Shown: positions 22,101-31,320 of the stretch, piece by piece
How positions within the stretch are numbered: position 1 is the stretch's first letter
Layout: each line of letters begins with the position of its first letter
Assembly: GCA_946811185.2 (NCBI GenBank)
Contig: OX328096.1
Span: 41,492,252-41,556,251, forward strand
DNA: 64,000 nucleotides
DNA from: Hippopus hippopus
Lineage: Eukaryota; Mollusca; Bivalvia; Cardiida; Cardiidae
Direction: 5' to 3'
Program-made: the position numbers and the translations under genes
Notes under the pieces: model-generated
Database searches by the model: none
What the model was told of the DNA's origin: nothing
What the model saw: only the letters and a program-made list of their open reading frames with translations

Positions 22101-25100
22101 TAATACCAAGCAAGTCATCACATGGTTTCATGATTCATAAAATGCATTTTGTACAACAACCAACTGAATCATGAAGTAGAATGGTCTTTTGGCATGCAGA
22201 AAATTGACCCATAGCAGAAAGTTTTGACCCAGGTCAGCCTGCACAGACTGTGCAGGCTGACCTGGGTCAAAACTTTCTGCTGGTGCATTTAGCCCCCTTT
22301 TCACAGAACATGGTTCAAATGTATGTGTATGCTACATTTATCACACAGTCTCCCCTTTTTTCAGTATCATTTCTTTATCTTATACAAGTTTCAGATAAGT
22401 TTTTGTGACATCCTATGTTATGTCATTTTAAACTTCTTTCAGAGATGTGAATCAGGGTTTAATTGTGGAAATTACCATTGTGTGCATGACGGTTTATATT
22501 TCACAAAATATTGTTATGAGATATAAAGAATCTGATATATATGATGGCTTTTGGGATAAAATGTCATTAAACTTGTCTACACAAATTTAAGCTCTCTAAT
22601 TAACACTTTCCTTGACTTTACTAAACAATCCTTTTAAAGCCTCTTGGAAAAATGTCGTTTGCAGGAATTGTGGGAAAAGGAGAAAATGCTGGAAAACAAT
22701 ATTCTAAAATCTTTTTATCACAATGTTTTCTACCCTATCAAAATTTGTCATCTGCAAATCTTTCAATTTGGACCAGTCTAAAATTTTGTTGTTTGGTAAA
22801 GAGTTAATAAAAATTTTATCTCAAACTTGTGCCAACATTTACCGCAGCTTGATTGATTTTCTGGTTGTTTTTCAGTGTCTCTTTCTGACTTCTCTCTCAG
22901 TTCTTCATCTTTGATAGCTTTTTCTTGATATTCCTTGAAAATCTTCAAATAAAAAAAAAAGAATACAAAATAAAATCAAATAATCTTTTCTTTTTTTCAT
23001 GTAATCATGTAAATAATGAAACAATAATTGATCTAACACTTAAATAAGTATGCTTCCCGAATGTAATCAGGTTATCACTGGCTAGGCTAAAAGGCACCTG
23101 CCAAAACGTCATTAAAACTTTTTGATGTCGTGTCAGACTTGTACAGCAGAAAATGGGTGAACACGTAAAGTATGTGTTATGATGGAATGAATGTAAACTA
23201 GTCCTTAAAATTACTGTATATACAAAATTTAATATTTTCTTAATAGTATTATGAAAAGCCACAAAGTTACATAGAATATTTAGTAGCAAAACTGAATTTT
23301 GAAAATGGGACATATATTTTGGGACACCCTGTATGTTTAGACTGCTACAAAAGTAAGTGCATAAATAACTTCATGTAGCCTCCAACTAGATTCTGATAGC
23401 AACCTCTTTTAGAAAAGCTCAGACTGGTAATTTCTATTCCCAAGTAAGGATGGCCTTAAAATCTAAATAGAAAATATAGATAGAAATGCATTAGAAAATA
23501 CACATATGAGGAATTACCCATCTTTTGCTATTTTTTCTATAAGATTATCAATTTCATTGAAAATGGAATAGCCATTATTGTGCAGCAAGGGATAAACACA
23601 TTTTGGAAACAGAAGGATATCGGTGGCCCAGAGAAGTCTGTTGGTAGAGTGGAGAGACAAATTATTTTTGCTTTAATTTTTCACTATTTTTCCAGAACTA
23701 AGAATAAATAGTACCATCCTTATTACATTTCCTTACAAAACAGAGCATGGCATGCGGGTGCCAACACTCAGCTGCAATTGCAGCTGAGTGTTTGTCAAAA
23801 GTCTTAAGTCAGAAAATGGGCATAACTGTGTCAAAAAAAAGTTGATGGTTACCTGTCCTTGTTCTATGGGTTCCCTTTTTGGTAGTTTACAACTAGTCTA
23901 AGTTTGAAGTACACATCCTCATTAATGACAGAGATATCATACAATGTCAAGAATTTTTTTTAAAATTCTAAGTCAAAAAAGGGGCATAACTGTGTAAAAA
24001 ATATGTTGATGGTTACCTGCTCCTGTTGTATGGGTAATCCTTTTGATAGTTAATTAATAGTTCAAGTTTGAAGTATATACCTTCAGTAATGACAGAAATA
24101 TCATAAAATGTCAAAGTTTTAGCACAACAATGACATCAGGACTAAAACAATACCTGGACGTGTCTTTGAAAGCAGCTTAGCAAAAAATGACCTTTCTCCC
24201 TGACCAAATGGGGGTGGGGGGAGGATGCTTAAAAATTTTGGGCCAAAATCCAATTTCATCTTCATTTAAAATGAGGCAAAACAAAACAATTTTCACAAAT
24301 ACTTACTGTTAGGATCATGTTGCCTGCTACACCTGGTGGAAACCCCAATCTATCCTCTTTAGTTTTCATGATACGGAAATAGTCTGTTCTGCAATGTGAA
24401 CAATAGTCTCTATTTAACCCATTCCCATCTTGGGAAATTTTAAAATCATCCATAATGAAGAAATTTACTGATCACAATTCAAATCATTTTGATCCACTGT
24501 TTACTCCATCAAATCAAAAACAGAAGTGTTTTTGCATCACATAGGTTAAAGAATATCTGGTATGTCTTCATTACTGATAAGTTACCTTCAATATTCACAA
24601 ATTGCAATAATATAGCACAACTTTCCTTCGTGTTTTGAAAATAACTACCTCCCATTCTTCATAAAACCAACAATTCATGTTTGACAAGTAAAGGTCATCT
24701 GCTGTGACATCATAGCCCTCACCGGAAACAAAACTATGGTACCTAAATCATTTTTCTAAAAATAACAAGAGGGTCATGATGACCTTGTATCGTTCCACTT
24801 GCTAATAAGTCAAAACTCTACCAGCCAAACATTACAATACTTAGCCAATTGGTTTTAAACTAGAAGACATACAAATTTTTTTCTATAAAATCCTACGAGA
24901 AAGTTATGACCCCAGGGCAAAGCCATTTTTGGCCACAAAGCTACAATTACTTGAATCCTGATGGAGGTCCACAAGATAAAGCCCCATACCAAATAATGCA
25001 GGTCCAGAACGTGTGGTTAGAAACAAGAAGATTTTCAAAGTTTCCTCTATATAAGGCCCTGTAAAACATGAGATCCTTGAGACAGGGCTAAATTTAGTAG

Positions 25101-28100
25101 CCCTAGGTCTTATGGTTAGTAACAAGAAGATTCATAAAGTTTTCACTATAAAAACCAAACTTGACCCCAAGGTTATGATTTGGGCACTCTTGGTAGATGC
25201 CCACTTGATAAAGGTACACGCCAAATTTGGTAGGCCTAGGCCCTATGGCTAGGTACCAGAAGAATTTTAAAGTTTTCCCTATATAAGCCCATATAAAACT
25301 TGTGACCCCTGGGGCTGGGCCAAATTTGACCTCAGGGCTGTAATTTGAAGAAACTTGGTAGAGGTCCACTAGATAAAGCTACATGCCAAATTTGGTAGCC
25401 CTAGGCCTTATGGTCTTCAGACAAGAAGATTTTCAAAGATTTTCAATATTTTTCAGTTTTGTTGCCATGGCAACCAGAGTTTTTGAAGGAATCAATGTTT
25501 GAAATAAAAGTTAACACATGCACGCATGGACGGACGCACGACGGACACCAGGCCATGACATAAGCCCGCTGGCCTTCGGTCAGTGCAGCTAAAAAATACT
25601 TTTTTACGATTTTCCAAATTACAGGAGTTAACACGGTACCATGGTGGACTACCTTTGGAGCACCTGTGGTCAACATGGTAGCTTGACCTAGATATTTTTG
25701 TCCGAAAAACATGACTTCAGCTTTGATAGCAAGTTAGCAACATTTATTGTAACTCTACAAGCAACAGTTTATCACAGTATTGGAAAATAATACATCTGAG
25801 TTTCCTCTCTTGTAGTAAATTTTCAGTGAAATTAAGTACCGTGTTACCAGCAAGGACCATCCTACCTGTTTTCAAACCCAAAGAGATATCCCAGTTTTTT
25901 CATAAACTATGCAGTGAATGATGTCATGGTTTTGTGTTACTAACTGATAATCTAATCGTAAACAATGTTCTGTTCAAATCTGAGAAATGCTACAAAAACA
26001 AGAAAGTATGCAAGTTATTGAAGGAAAGATCACTGACAAATTTCTTCATACTTTTTCCCACCCTGTAAGTAGGTGTCCAGTCATTTGGACACCCAGTCAT
26101 TTCAACACCCAGTCATTTTGACACTTTTTGGTCATTTCAACCCCTATTTTGGTCATTTCAACACTGTCTGATTTTTCACCTTTCAAAAATAGAGGAGAAA
26201 AAACAGGTAATTTGTTGTGCAGCATGTTGCAAAAGGCATATTTTTGCAGAATAATGAAGGTTGCCTTCGCCAATCTTTGTGTTAACTTCTTTCGTTATTT
26301 ACTTTTTAGCAGATGGACATCTATTTTGATTGCTACATGTACATCGGTGGAAACTAACATGCCGAGATTGCTTAATACGAAGACCGATCATGTTTTTTAT
26401 TTCATCAGTAATAATTAACCTAATTATTGTTTTGAATTGTTTAAAGTAACAATAAAGGCCAAATGTAAACAAAGCGGGTGTTTAAATGCATTTGAATTTA
26501 TATCATACCATTTAAAAGTATGGAAATTATTGTGAAGGTGACAATCTGTCATTGTACGGTCAGTCCAAGTGTTAGTCGCTGACAGAGAAATTAATTTCAA
26601 AACCAGGTTAAAACCTGCCAGGTAGCTGTGTCTTTTGTTCACTTTTTGCCTGATTTTAAAATTCTTTTTTTCTGCCAGCGACTAACATATGGCCCGACCA
26701 CACGATAACAGTCATCTCCACAATATTTTCCATACTTTTAAATGGTATGATTTAAATTTAAATGTATTATGACACCTGCTTTGATATTTTGGCCTTTACT
26801 GGGCCTTTAATGATTACATATATATATATGCCTCAGTTCAGCAAAAAGGGCAAATTGATTGGAGGTTTGATAAAATGTTAACTGAAAAGAGATTATGCAG
26901 TGTAATGTTTTTCACACCTTTACCTGGCTTTTAATTAACTGTGACCAACAGTTGTTTTCATCCCTCAACTAAACACGCAATGGATAGACAGCCTTATGGA
27001 TATCAAAACTCTGCAGAAAGAGTAAAAAAAAATTAAAACTTTGAAATATTCACAGTAAAAAAGAGTGTCTATATAGGTCATTTTATGGAACCTGTCATTT
27101 ACCAAGACTTTTGTATATCCAACATACATTTGGAACTCAGAAATGGTTGAAATTCCTCATTTCAGTGCTTTCTTTTCACATCAGTCAAATTGGGAATCTA
27201 GATAAATACAAAAACTGAATCTTAAATCTTGACCACTAGGCCCCATGCTAAATTTTATTTTCTTCTCAAACCAAGGCAGGCCTTTTAAATTAACAATCTG
27301 CGCTATCTCGGTATTTTAGTTTGTTTCCACTTATTCTTTGCAGACAATGACATATCTGATAAGTCCATTTTATGTTGTGTTGCCATAATTACTCCATACA
27401 GATAATATCATAACCCTAATAAAGAACTCAACCTATCTTTAGTCATTTGGTCCACAAAGTCTACATCGTGGTTTGCTGATATTAAAAACTCTCTCTCTGC
27501 CACAATGCTATCAAAAGTTACCCCACTGCAAGACGAAAAACTCGGCTGTGCTGGATTTAAGAGGGTTTCGGTGAATGACACATTCGGTAAAATGGACATA
27601 TGCAGATACCTTTGTATCTGGAATGAGTCAGAGATTATAATGATTTCTTAACTTTTTTTTCTAGGTAGTTTTGATACTTGTAAGGTTGTCATTGATTATG
27701 AATTATTCTGATGGAGGAAAAAATCTGTCAAAACACAGCTAAAGACAGACCTGTGAAGGTGTGATCAGTGCTAGCTCTGGCCCAAGTAAAATAATGGCCA
27801 ACAACTTTTTCTTGAAAAAAATAATAGACAAATTAAGCACGCGAAATTTGGTTTAAAAGAAAAGACATGCACATGTAGCATTAACTTTATTTTTTACTCA
27901 TAGTTTCAAACTTTCATTCACATAGTCATTTCCACGACAATAATAAACAAAAGAAAAAAATTGTCATATATATTTAATCTTACCTTGTAGAAAATATGGT
28001 GGGAAAGGAGAATTTGCTCTATACCATTTCCTGGGATAGTGCCCCTTTTCCCACAATATTTACATAAAAGCATAAAGGCTTTAAGGTCCTAGTTTCTTTT

Positions 28101-29944
28101 GATGAATGGTTACTCCTTTACCAAAAGACAAAATTTTATTTTAATCTTACATTGTAGAACATATTGTAGGAAAAGGAAAATTTGTTCTACATTTCCTAAG
28201 GATAGTGCTTCTTTTCCCACATTATTTGCCTAAAAGCATACAGACAATTAAGTCCTAGTTTCTTTTGATGAATGGTTACTTCTTTACCAAACAACAATTT
28301 TCTTTGTATTGTAATAAATGATGTGCACAAGTAAAGGAGAACATTTTCTATAACATGACGAATTACCTCCCTTTATTATCTGTTGACCTTAATTATTTTC
28401 AAATAAGGTCAATGAGGAGCGTAAGATGTCTTAAATAAAGTCATTCACTCGATAGTACCTAAACAGTGAAGTGGACGATGGTTATCAACCTAAGCCTTTA
28501 AATTTCATTTGAATTTTCATAATGCTATTCACTGGTAACCACTGCTAAATTCAATACTGTAAATGCAGTTTAATTTTCCTTAGTTTGTTATCTTTTTTTA
28601 GTGGCGATAGTTTTCATTTAGGACGACCCATGTTGACGTGTAAGTGAAGAATGACAAGATTTCTGGGGTATAAGAACGAGATTTATTAGAATAATGTCAA
28701 CATGTCAATTAAATTGAATTATGAATTATTGTTTTCTTTTTGTTCGCCGACATTTAAACAGCGCCGGTTTACGTTAGCAATGTAAACGAATTTATGATAT
28801 CTAATTGGTTTCCACAGGGATCTTATATACATGTGTATATAAGATCCCTGGTTTCCATTAGTCGCCATCGTCGTTTCTGGCGGTATCGAAATCGAAGACA
28901 TTCTATCACTGCGTCGATTAAAATAGTCAATCAAAATTTAATGTGAAATAAACAATAATCGCCAACTGTTCTCCAATTAACGGATTAGAATAACAACCGG
29001 TAACATGACATGCGTTGTGGAATATACAAGCCAACTGTGACCTGTCGATTACCTAAGGTTGCGTCCGCCGAGGTATGAAACAAGTGATTACCACACATTT
29101 CCGGTGCAAATTAGCTCGTGATCAAGGCAAGTAAAGGAAATTTTACCCGACTTTTTTGGGAGTAAATTAATCGACAATTTTTATCGACAGTTGGAAAAAT
29201 TAATCGACAGCTGAATTAATTAATCGACAATTGTCGATAATGTCGATTGGCAGCGCGAGCACTGTGTGATATAACATACTGCACAATCTCTTTTTAAAAT
29301 GTAAAGATACGAAATTTTGTACGGTCATACCCGTAATGGGATTAACTGCCTTTGAACAAAGTTATTTAAAAACATCTTTTGATCACAAACAAAACAATAT
29401 TATAATAATAGGTCAAATTAAACATTTAAAGCAATTTTATTATAGAAACTCAAGTCTAAAGAGTGCTCAGAAAAAAATCGGGTGTTGAAATGACAAAATT
29501 TTGCAAAAAAAGTTTTTTACCTGGGGTCAAATTGACCAAAAATTGTCTAAATGACTGGGTGTCGAAATAACTCATTCCAGTAAACTTGTACCCTCTTTAT
29601 GATCTTTTCTTACATTTTATTTTATGCCTAAAAATCATATGACATGTTGCTAAAAAGTCATATGACAATACTGACAAACGTTTGATCTTTTGGGTCAAAA
29701 AATATCGTCTCCTCTTTCATTCAATCACTGAACATTTCTTAGGAATTAGCACCACTGTCAGTGGCACTGATGAAAGTAGAGGTTTCGAATTTGACTGGCT
29801 GACCAAATTAAGAAATTCTTACTGAAAATTAAATAAATGTTGAAACCTTCGATAGAGAAATCCTATGATGGCGTGAAGAAACTTTTCAATTTTCCCTTCA
29901 TGTTGTAGAATTCCTAAGAGAGCAGGGTCGTATTTTCCGTCCAT
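13025..29944 (-). CDS. NUDCD3: NudC domain-containing protein 3, complete (8 exons, 352 aa)
   Basis: Eight minus-strand exons (29847-29944, 24307-24388, 22843-22942, 20471-20657, 19562-19664, 16503-16679, 14437-14625, 13025-13147) total 1059 nt, that is 352 codons plus TAA, with every phase fitting. Vertebrate NUDCD3 is about 360 residues. Domains in order: N-terminal NudC helix domain with YDPALLGILQHEG (residues 4-16) and GFPPG near residue 50; a charged helix (about 61-90); a polar acidic linker (to about 155); a CS (p23-like) domain (about 165-260) with SYNGAIRDNY, DLTWDVRKD and the ERWWDAVL strand; and the family-typical C-terminus WDAEGSPFKGQPFDP. The known family role is an Hsp90 co-chaperone that stabilises cytoplasmic dynein intermediate chain and WD-repeat or Kelch clients. 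It is divergent from PGAP1. Introns carry many MITEs, a dead Tc1 element and, in intron 1, a 3.5 kb element with iterated ends; no exon is disrupted. Confidence 0.93.
13481..13900 (-). repeat. TTAA-MITE interrupted by another TTAA-MITE (outer copy)
   Basis: Outer copy in minus orientation: left half 13481-13575 and right half 13806-13900 (AGGGTAGAAAACACAAAG to GTGGTAAAGGTTT). Joining across the inner copy gives GTTCC-TTAA-AGGGTAGAAAAC, where the family has a TTGAAAGGGTAGAAAAC-like sequence. Confidence 0.85.
13576..13805 (+). repeat. TTAA-MITE inserted inside another copy (inner copy)
   Basis: Full 230 bp copy with a nearly perfect hairpin, flanked exactly by TTAA at 13576-13579 and 13802-13805 within the outer copy. 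Confidence 0.9.
13922..14010. repeat. GATCAGAC short palindrome
   Basis: CAGGATCAGACTGACC and its inverse AGTCTGATCTTCG. Confidence 0.5.
14179..14388 (-). repeat. TTAA-MITE lacking left hairpin arm
   Basis: In NUDCD3 intron 7, about 50 bp from exon 7. Left TTAA present, right end mutated to TTAG; only the right hairpin arm remains. Confidence 0.78.
14437..14625 (-). CDS. NUDCD3: NUDCD3 exon 7, end of CS domain and helical tail
   Basis: 63 codons, phase 0 to 0. It encodes INFEKKEERWWDAVLV and the DLDEEAQAKIEEMMYNDRQK helix, followed by MGLPTSKEQ, a motif also typical of NudC proteins. Confidence 0.93.
14698..14920 (+). repeat. TTAA-MITE, full copy
   Basis: In NUDCD3 intron 6, about 72 bp beyond exon 7. 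Hairpin arms diverged (CACCATTTTCTTCTCTTCTA). Confidence 0.8.
15008..15175 (+). repeat. TTAA-MITE, right end lost
   Basis: Left TTAA and hairpin with loop GCTAGGATCTAGC; breaks up after CTATCCTTTCAGAG. Confidence 0.72.
15498..15726 (-). repeat. TTAA-MITE, full copy
   Basis: Perfect hairpin arms around AGAAAATGCTGGTTACCAGC; right terminus slightly eroded (GGTAATGGGCTAA). Confidence 0.87.
16039..16300 (-). mobile_element. GAGCCATGCTCTG-family MITE
   Basis: Inverted ends ACCATGCTCTGTGAAAAGGG and CCCAGAGGGTGGCTC; internal palindrome AGGTCAGCCTGCACAG / AGCAGGCTGACCTG. In NUDCD3 intron 6, minus orientation relative to the copy at 22053-22320. Confidence 0.75.
16503..16679 (-). CDS. NUDCD3: NUDCD3 exon 6, CS domain
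   Basis: 59 codons, phase 0 to 0. It begins VPSYILKGKDVKVDIERKHV and contains the DSDLTWDVRKDDCMWTLTPG beta strands of a p23/CS fold. Confidence 0.92.
17176..17404 (-). repeat. TTAA-MITE, full copy with diverged hairpin
   Basis: In NUDCD3 intron 5; left TTAA kept, right end GTGTGGTGAAGGGTGAA. Confidence 0.8.
17521..17729 (+). repeat. TTAA-MITE, eroded copy
   Basis: Starts at a mutated left end (CTGTTACCAAATAATC) and ends at an intact GGGTTAA; hairpin reduced. Confidence 0.7.
17779..19268 (+). mobile_element. Tc1/mariner-superfamily transposon, decayed
   Basis: About 1.49 kb in NUDCD3 intron 5, opposite to the gene. Inverted termini start TATACTCAGC and share GAAAAGTCACCAGGTA, flanked by TA as expected for this superfamily. 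Internal remains of a transposase lie at 18071-19065. No other terminal feature disturbed. Confidence 0.9.
18071..19065 (+). pseudogene. Tc1-type transposase remnant (DD34E)
   Basis: Starts at ATG 18071 with a helix-turn-helix region (ALGMVDGGLSYPEVGRRMGC). Frame changes occur near 18230 and 18600 and an in-frame stop near 18918, so no intact protein can be made. Catalytic motifs are still visible: FTDESRF, FQQDNARPH and SPDLSPIEHLWD, with 34 residues between the second Asp and the Glu, the Tc1 spacing. Normal family length is about 340 residues, similar to the span here. It is a dead copy; activity would need a partner element elsewhere. Confidence 0.9.
19271..19524 (+). mobile_element. GAGCCATGCTCTG-family MITE
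   Basis: Begins TTGAGCCATGCCCTGGCAAA three bases after the Tc1 terminus and ends CAGTGCATGGCTCA. Central palindrome TCAGCCTGCAGAGGCTGACA shortened. Ends 37 bp from NUDCD3 exon 5. Confidence 0.72.
19562..19664 (-). CDS. NUDCD3: NUDCD3 exon 5, entry to the CS domain
   Basis: It encodes QQKAFQNDPESYNGAIRDNY and then KWAQCITDLDLRVM. The acceptor GAGGTAG at 19665-19666 was chosen over a nearer TTTCAG because only it gives phase 2 and keeps the conserved Phe-Gln before the SYNGA motif. The donor is a weak GTATTA. Confidence 0.88.
20180..20300. repeat. GATCAGAC repeat fragment
   Basis: Contains TTCAAGATCAGACTGCAAG and an AATCTACATTACATGCAAAA tail like other members. Confidence 0.45.
20471..20657 (-). 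CDS. NUDCD3: NUDCD3 exon 4, acidic/polar linker
   Basis: 187 nt, phase 1 to 2, acceptor TTTTTTTAG, donor GTGTTT. Low-complexity Asn/Lys/Glu linker ending in a run of Glu and Asp (GEEDDDPELT). An internal CAG|GTAGAG could act as an earlier donor but would end in phase 0 and break the join to exon 5. Confidence 0.8.
20716..20982 (+). mobile_element. GAGCCATGCTCTG-family MITE, diverged
   Basis: Ends ACCATGCTCTGTAAAGGGG and CAAAGAGCATGGCTC, inverted to each other; centre CAGCCTGTGCAGAATG decayed. In NUDCD3 intron 3. Confidence 0.7.
21104..21327 (-). repeat. TTAA-MITE, first of three chained copies
   Basis: Left end eroded (ACTCTTTACCACACC), right TTAA 21324-21327 shared with the next copy. Confidence 0.82.
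21324..21553 (-). repeat. TTAA-MITE, second of three chained copies
   Basis: Full 230 bp, perfect hairpin, intact termini TTAACCCTTTACCACACG and GTGTGGTAAAGGGTTAA. Best copy in the window. Confidence 0.9.
21550..21775 (+). repeat. TTAA-MITE, third of three chained copies
   Basis: Opposite orientation to the two before it; shares TTAA at 21550-21553; right end eroded to AAGAGTAAA. Confidence 0.82.
21776..21985. repeat. TTAA-MITE fragments, badly eroded
   Basis: A plus fragment (AGGATCTTTGAAAGAATACA to TTTTTTCTCC) followed by a minus fragment from TTTAACTCTTCACTAGC to CACTGTGGGAATGG. Confidence 0.5.
22053..22320 (+). mobile_element. GAGCCATGCTCTG-family MITE, best copy
   Basis: 268 bp, ends ATGAGCCATGCTCTGG and TTCACAGAACATGGTTC. 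Centre is a perfect palindrome at 22230-22270 on CAGCCTGCACAGACTG / TGTGCAGGCTG. In NUDCD3 intron 3. Confidence 0.82.
22600..22807 (+). repeat. TTAA-MITE, eroded full copy
   Basis: TTAA at both ends; second hairpin arm decayed. Ends 36 bp from NUDCD3 exon 3. Confidence 0.78.
22843..22942 (-). CDS. NUDCD3: NUDCD3 exon 3, charged helix
   Basis: 100 nt, phase 0 to 1. It encodes IFKEYQEKAIKDEELREKSE and a Gln/Asn tail. Charge pattern and position match the coiled segment after GFPPG in the family. Confidence 0.85.
23030..23740. other. Unannotated intron sequence
   Basis: AT-rich NUDCD3 intron 2 DNA; I see no exon, repeat family or structured element in it. Confidence 0.4.
23745..24175. repeat. 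Dispersed repeat of the GCATGCGGGTGCCA family, two tandem units
   Basis: Two units of about 155 bp (TTAAGTCAGAAAATGGGCAT ... ACAGAGATATCATAC; then CTAAGTCAAAAAAGGGGCAT). Begins with a perfect palindrome on CACTCAGCTGCAATTGCAGC and its inverse at about 23768-23791. Confidence 0.65.
24307..24388 (-). CDS. NUDCD3: NUDCD3 exon 2
   Basis: Acceptor CATTGCAG, donor GTAAGT, 82 nt. It encodes TDYFRIMKTKEDRLGFPPG and then VAGNMILT, the conserved second half of the N-terminal domain. Confidence 0.92.
24760..25570 (-). repeat. Tandem array, about 150-170 bp unit (ATGGT..AACAAGAAGATTTTCAAAG family)
   Basis: About four units with CCTTATGGTTAGTAACAAGA, TTTTCAAAGTTTTCCCTATA, GTGACCCCTGGGGCTGGGCC and CTTGGTAGAGGTCCACTAGA. 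Starts AACAAGAGGGTCATGATGAC and ends with GTTGCCATGGCAAC and a GGACGGACGCACG stretch, an architecture common in bivalve repeats. The 70-90 codon open frames inside are artefacts. Confidence 0.8.
26447..26812. mobile_element. Palindromic MITE with about 85 bp inverted ends
   Basis: ATAAAGGCCAAATGTAAACA and ATCATACCATTTAAAAGTAT on the left pair with ATACTTTTAAATGGTATGAT and TTTTGGCCTTTAC on the right. Lies inside the 26085-29575 candidate element. Confidence 0.65.
27411..27617 (-). other. Open frame of about 69 codons behind an acceptor-like CAG, unidentified
   Basis: From a CAG at 27618-27620 on the minus strand, 69 codons run open with protein-like composition (SFTETLLNPAQPSFSSC, IVAEREFLISANHDVDFVDQ). 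I do not recognise it. It could be a remnant of a transposase carried by the surrounding candidate element, or chance. Confidence 0.25.
27974..28300. repeat. Direct duplication of a degenerate TTAA-MITE segment
   Basis: Two units of about 165 bp, each with TTAATCTTAC..TTGTAGAA, a hairpin remnant (GGGAAAGGAGAATTTGCTCT / TTTTCCCACAATATTT) and CTAGTTTCTTTTGATGAATG plus GGTTACTCCTTTACCAAA. Confidence 0.65.
28815..28850. other. Perfect 17+2+17 bp palindrome
   Basis: CAGGGATCTTATATACA, a TG centre, then its exact inverse. Could form a short hairpin or be a remnant MITE tip. Confidence 0.8.
29847..29944 (-). CDS. NUDCD3: NUDCD3 exon 1 (start codon)
   Basis: It begins MDGKYDPALLGILQHEG and ends in phase 2 at a GTTTCA donor. 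The in-frame ATG 69 bases upstream (30013) would add a Cys/Val/Phe-rich extension not expected in the family, so the ATG at 29944 was chosen. Confidence 0.9.
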
Positions 29945-30013
29945 TTTGTCTTGTCGCAATCGCAGCTTTTTGGATGTATTAAAAACACGAAAAACCACAA
30001 CACAGCGAAACAC

Positions 30014-30120
30014 CGGAGTGTATCCAAAATTACCGGAACCGAGTCATTCCTGAAACTCCGCGCCTTGAAAAGTCGGATCGCGCGAAAAATCACCGTATCT
30101 CACACGAAATAAATAAGTTT
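30014..30120 (-). promoter_or_regulatory. CpG-richer stretch upstream of NUDCD3
   Basis: This short segment has many CG dinucleotides (for example CTCCGCGCC and TCGGATCGCGCG) in otherwise AT-rich, CpG-poor surroundings. It lies immediately upstream of exon 1, as expected for a housekeeping promoter and 5' leader. Functional call is inference. Confidence 0.35.
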
Positions 30121-30291
30121 TGAACATATAGGTTTTTCTGCAATCTGTGCATGCACTCGAGCCACTAGAAACATTAAAACTAACTCATTTTGAAGAGTGA
30201 AAATTATGTACAGATACTCATTTCACCACAAAGTTTAGATCTTGTTACTTGCAGTCCTAATCTCGAACAAAGGTGTAGGTTTTGAAAATAT

Positions 30292-30560
30292 TGTTGTTAT
30301 GATATGGGAAATAACTCTTGCCATTCTGATTGCAGACTATACTTCCCCTGTAAGAGTTACTGTTCTTGACCCCTTTTATGCTGTATGCATTCCTCTCTGA
30401 TAGCAGTCTGTAACTAGGTAGCATAGATTAAACATCTAATAGAAAACTACAACTCGTGTTCATTTACCCTGCACCCAGACAACCAAACAATATAACATGG
30501 TGTCAGAAGTTAAACTGGAACTATACTGGTGAAGATAAAGAGAGATTTATTGAGTTGTCG
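30292..30560 (+). mobile_element. LTR retrotransposon remnant: one LTR plus primer-binding site
   Basis: A 206 bp segment starts TGTTGTTATGATATGGG and ends CAATATAACA (30497), the TG...CA form of an LTR, and is followed at once by TGGTGTCAGAAG, a TGG-starting primer-binding-site sequence typical of LTR retrotransposons. No gag-pol follows; the element is lost after about 60 bases. Sits between the NUDCD3 and PGAP1 starts. Confidence 0.55.
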
Positions 30561-30599
30561 ATATACTTGGATTTATAAAAACGTTCTATTTTCATCTGG

Positions 30600-31130
30600 G
30601 TGCAGGGTAAATGACAAAGAGTGAAATCGCTTATCATAAGCAGTTTCACTTATTGTCACAATGCTCACTACCATGAAATACATCATATGCACATACTCAG
30701 TTGAAAATGTGAATAAAAGATGAACAGCCAGTATTAATTAGGCAAGCACCTACGGGACACCCAAAATATGGTTGCACAAGACAAACCCTTGTATAGTAGA
30801 CTGCATTTGTAACTCAGTAATGACAACATTTTAGACCTATCCATATTGAAAGCTTTAATTTATCTAAATATTGCCCGAAAGATAGGAGTTGTTTTTCAAA
30901 GGGTACACGGGTATAAAACATTTAACAGTATTTCAGATATATCCCAGCGACAGTAGATCTAACTATTCATGCATTTCCTAGATGACATGAATGCTTAGTC
31001 TGTCAATGCCTTGCTGAATTACACACCCATGAGAAGCGTTTTCCTTGAGGATCAAACCTTGAACCTCTTGATTATAGATTCACCACAATGATCACTGAGC
31101 CAGAGGACAATGTATATAGATACTCCACTG
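30600..31130. other. Intergenic sequence without recognised features
   Basis: Part of the NUDCD3-PGAP1 divergent interval. Only a faint MITE trace near 30823-30850 (GACAACATTTTAGACC, ATATTGAAAGC). Confidence 0.4.
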
Positions 31131-31134
31131 ATCC

Positions 31135-31162
31135 GCAGGGCAGGGCAGGGCAGGGCAGGGCA
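31135..31162. repeat. GCAGG pentanucleotide microsatellite
   Basis: About five and a half GGGCA units upstream of PGAP1. Confidence 0.9.
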
Positions 31163-31320
31163 ATATTTTGTACCTTAAATATGTAATGGTTGAATTTTCT
31201 GGGAGCATAGCTGGCTTAACTTCGAATGTTTTTTTGTTTTTTTTTTTTTTCGGAATTTGTAAATAATGGAAACATTAATTCAAATTTTCTTATAAAACAA
31301 ATTCAAGAAAATGCCAACAT

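Larger units (their letters stand above)
26085..29575. mobile_element. Candidate element with iterated GTCATTTNNACACCCA termini
   Basis: In NUDCD3 intron 1. The left end repeats CAGTCATTTGGACACC, CAGTCATTTCAACACC, CAGTCATTTTGACAC and GGTCATTTCAACCCC; the right end (29475-29575) carries the same words inverted, GGGTGTTGAAATGAC, GGGGTCAAATTGACC and ACTGGGTGTCGAAAT. About 3.5 kb apart. No clean target duplication seen, so limits are approximate. Confidence 0.55.
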
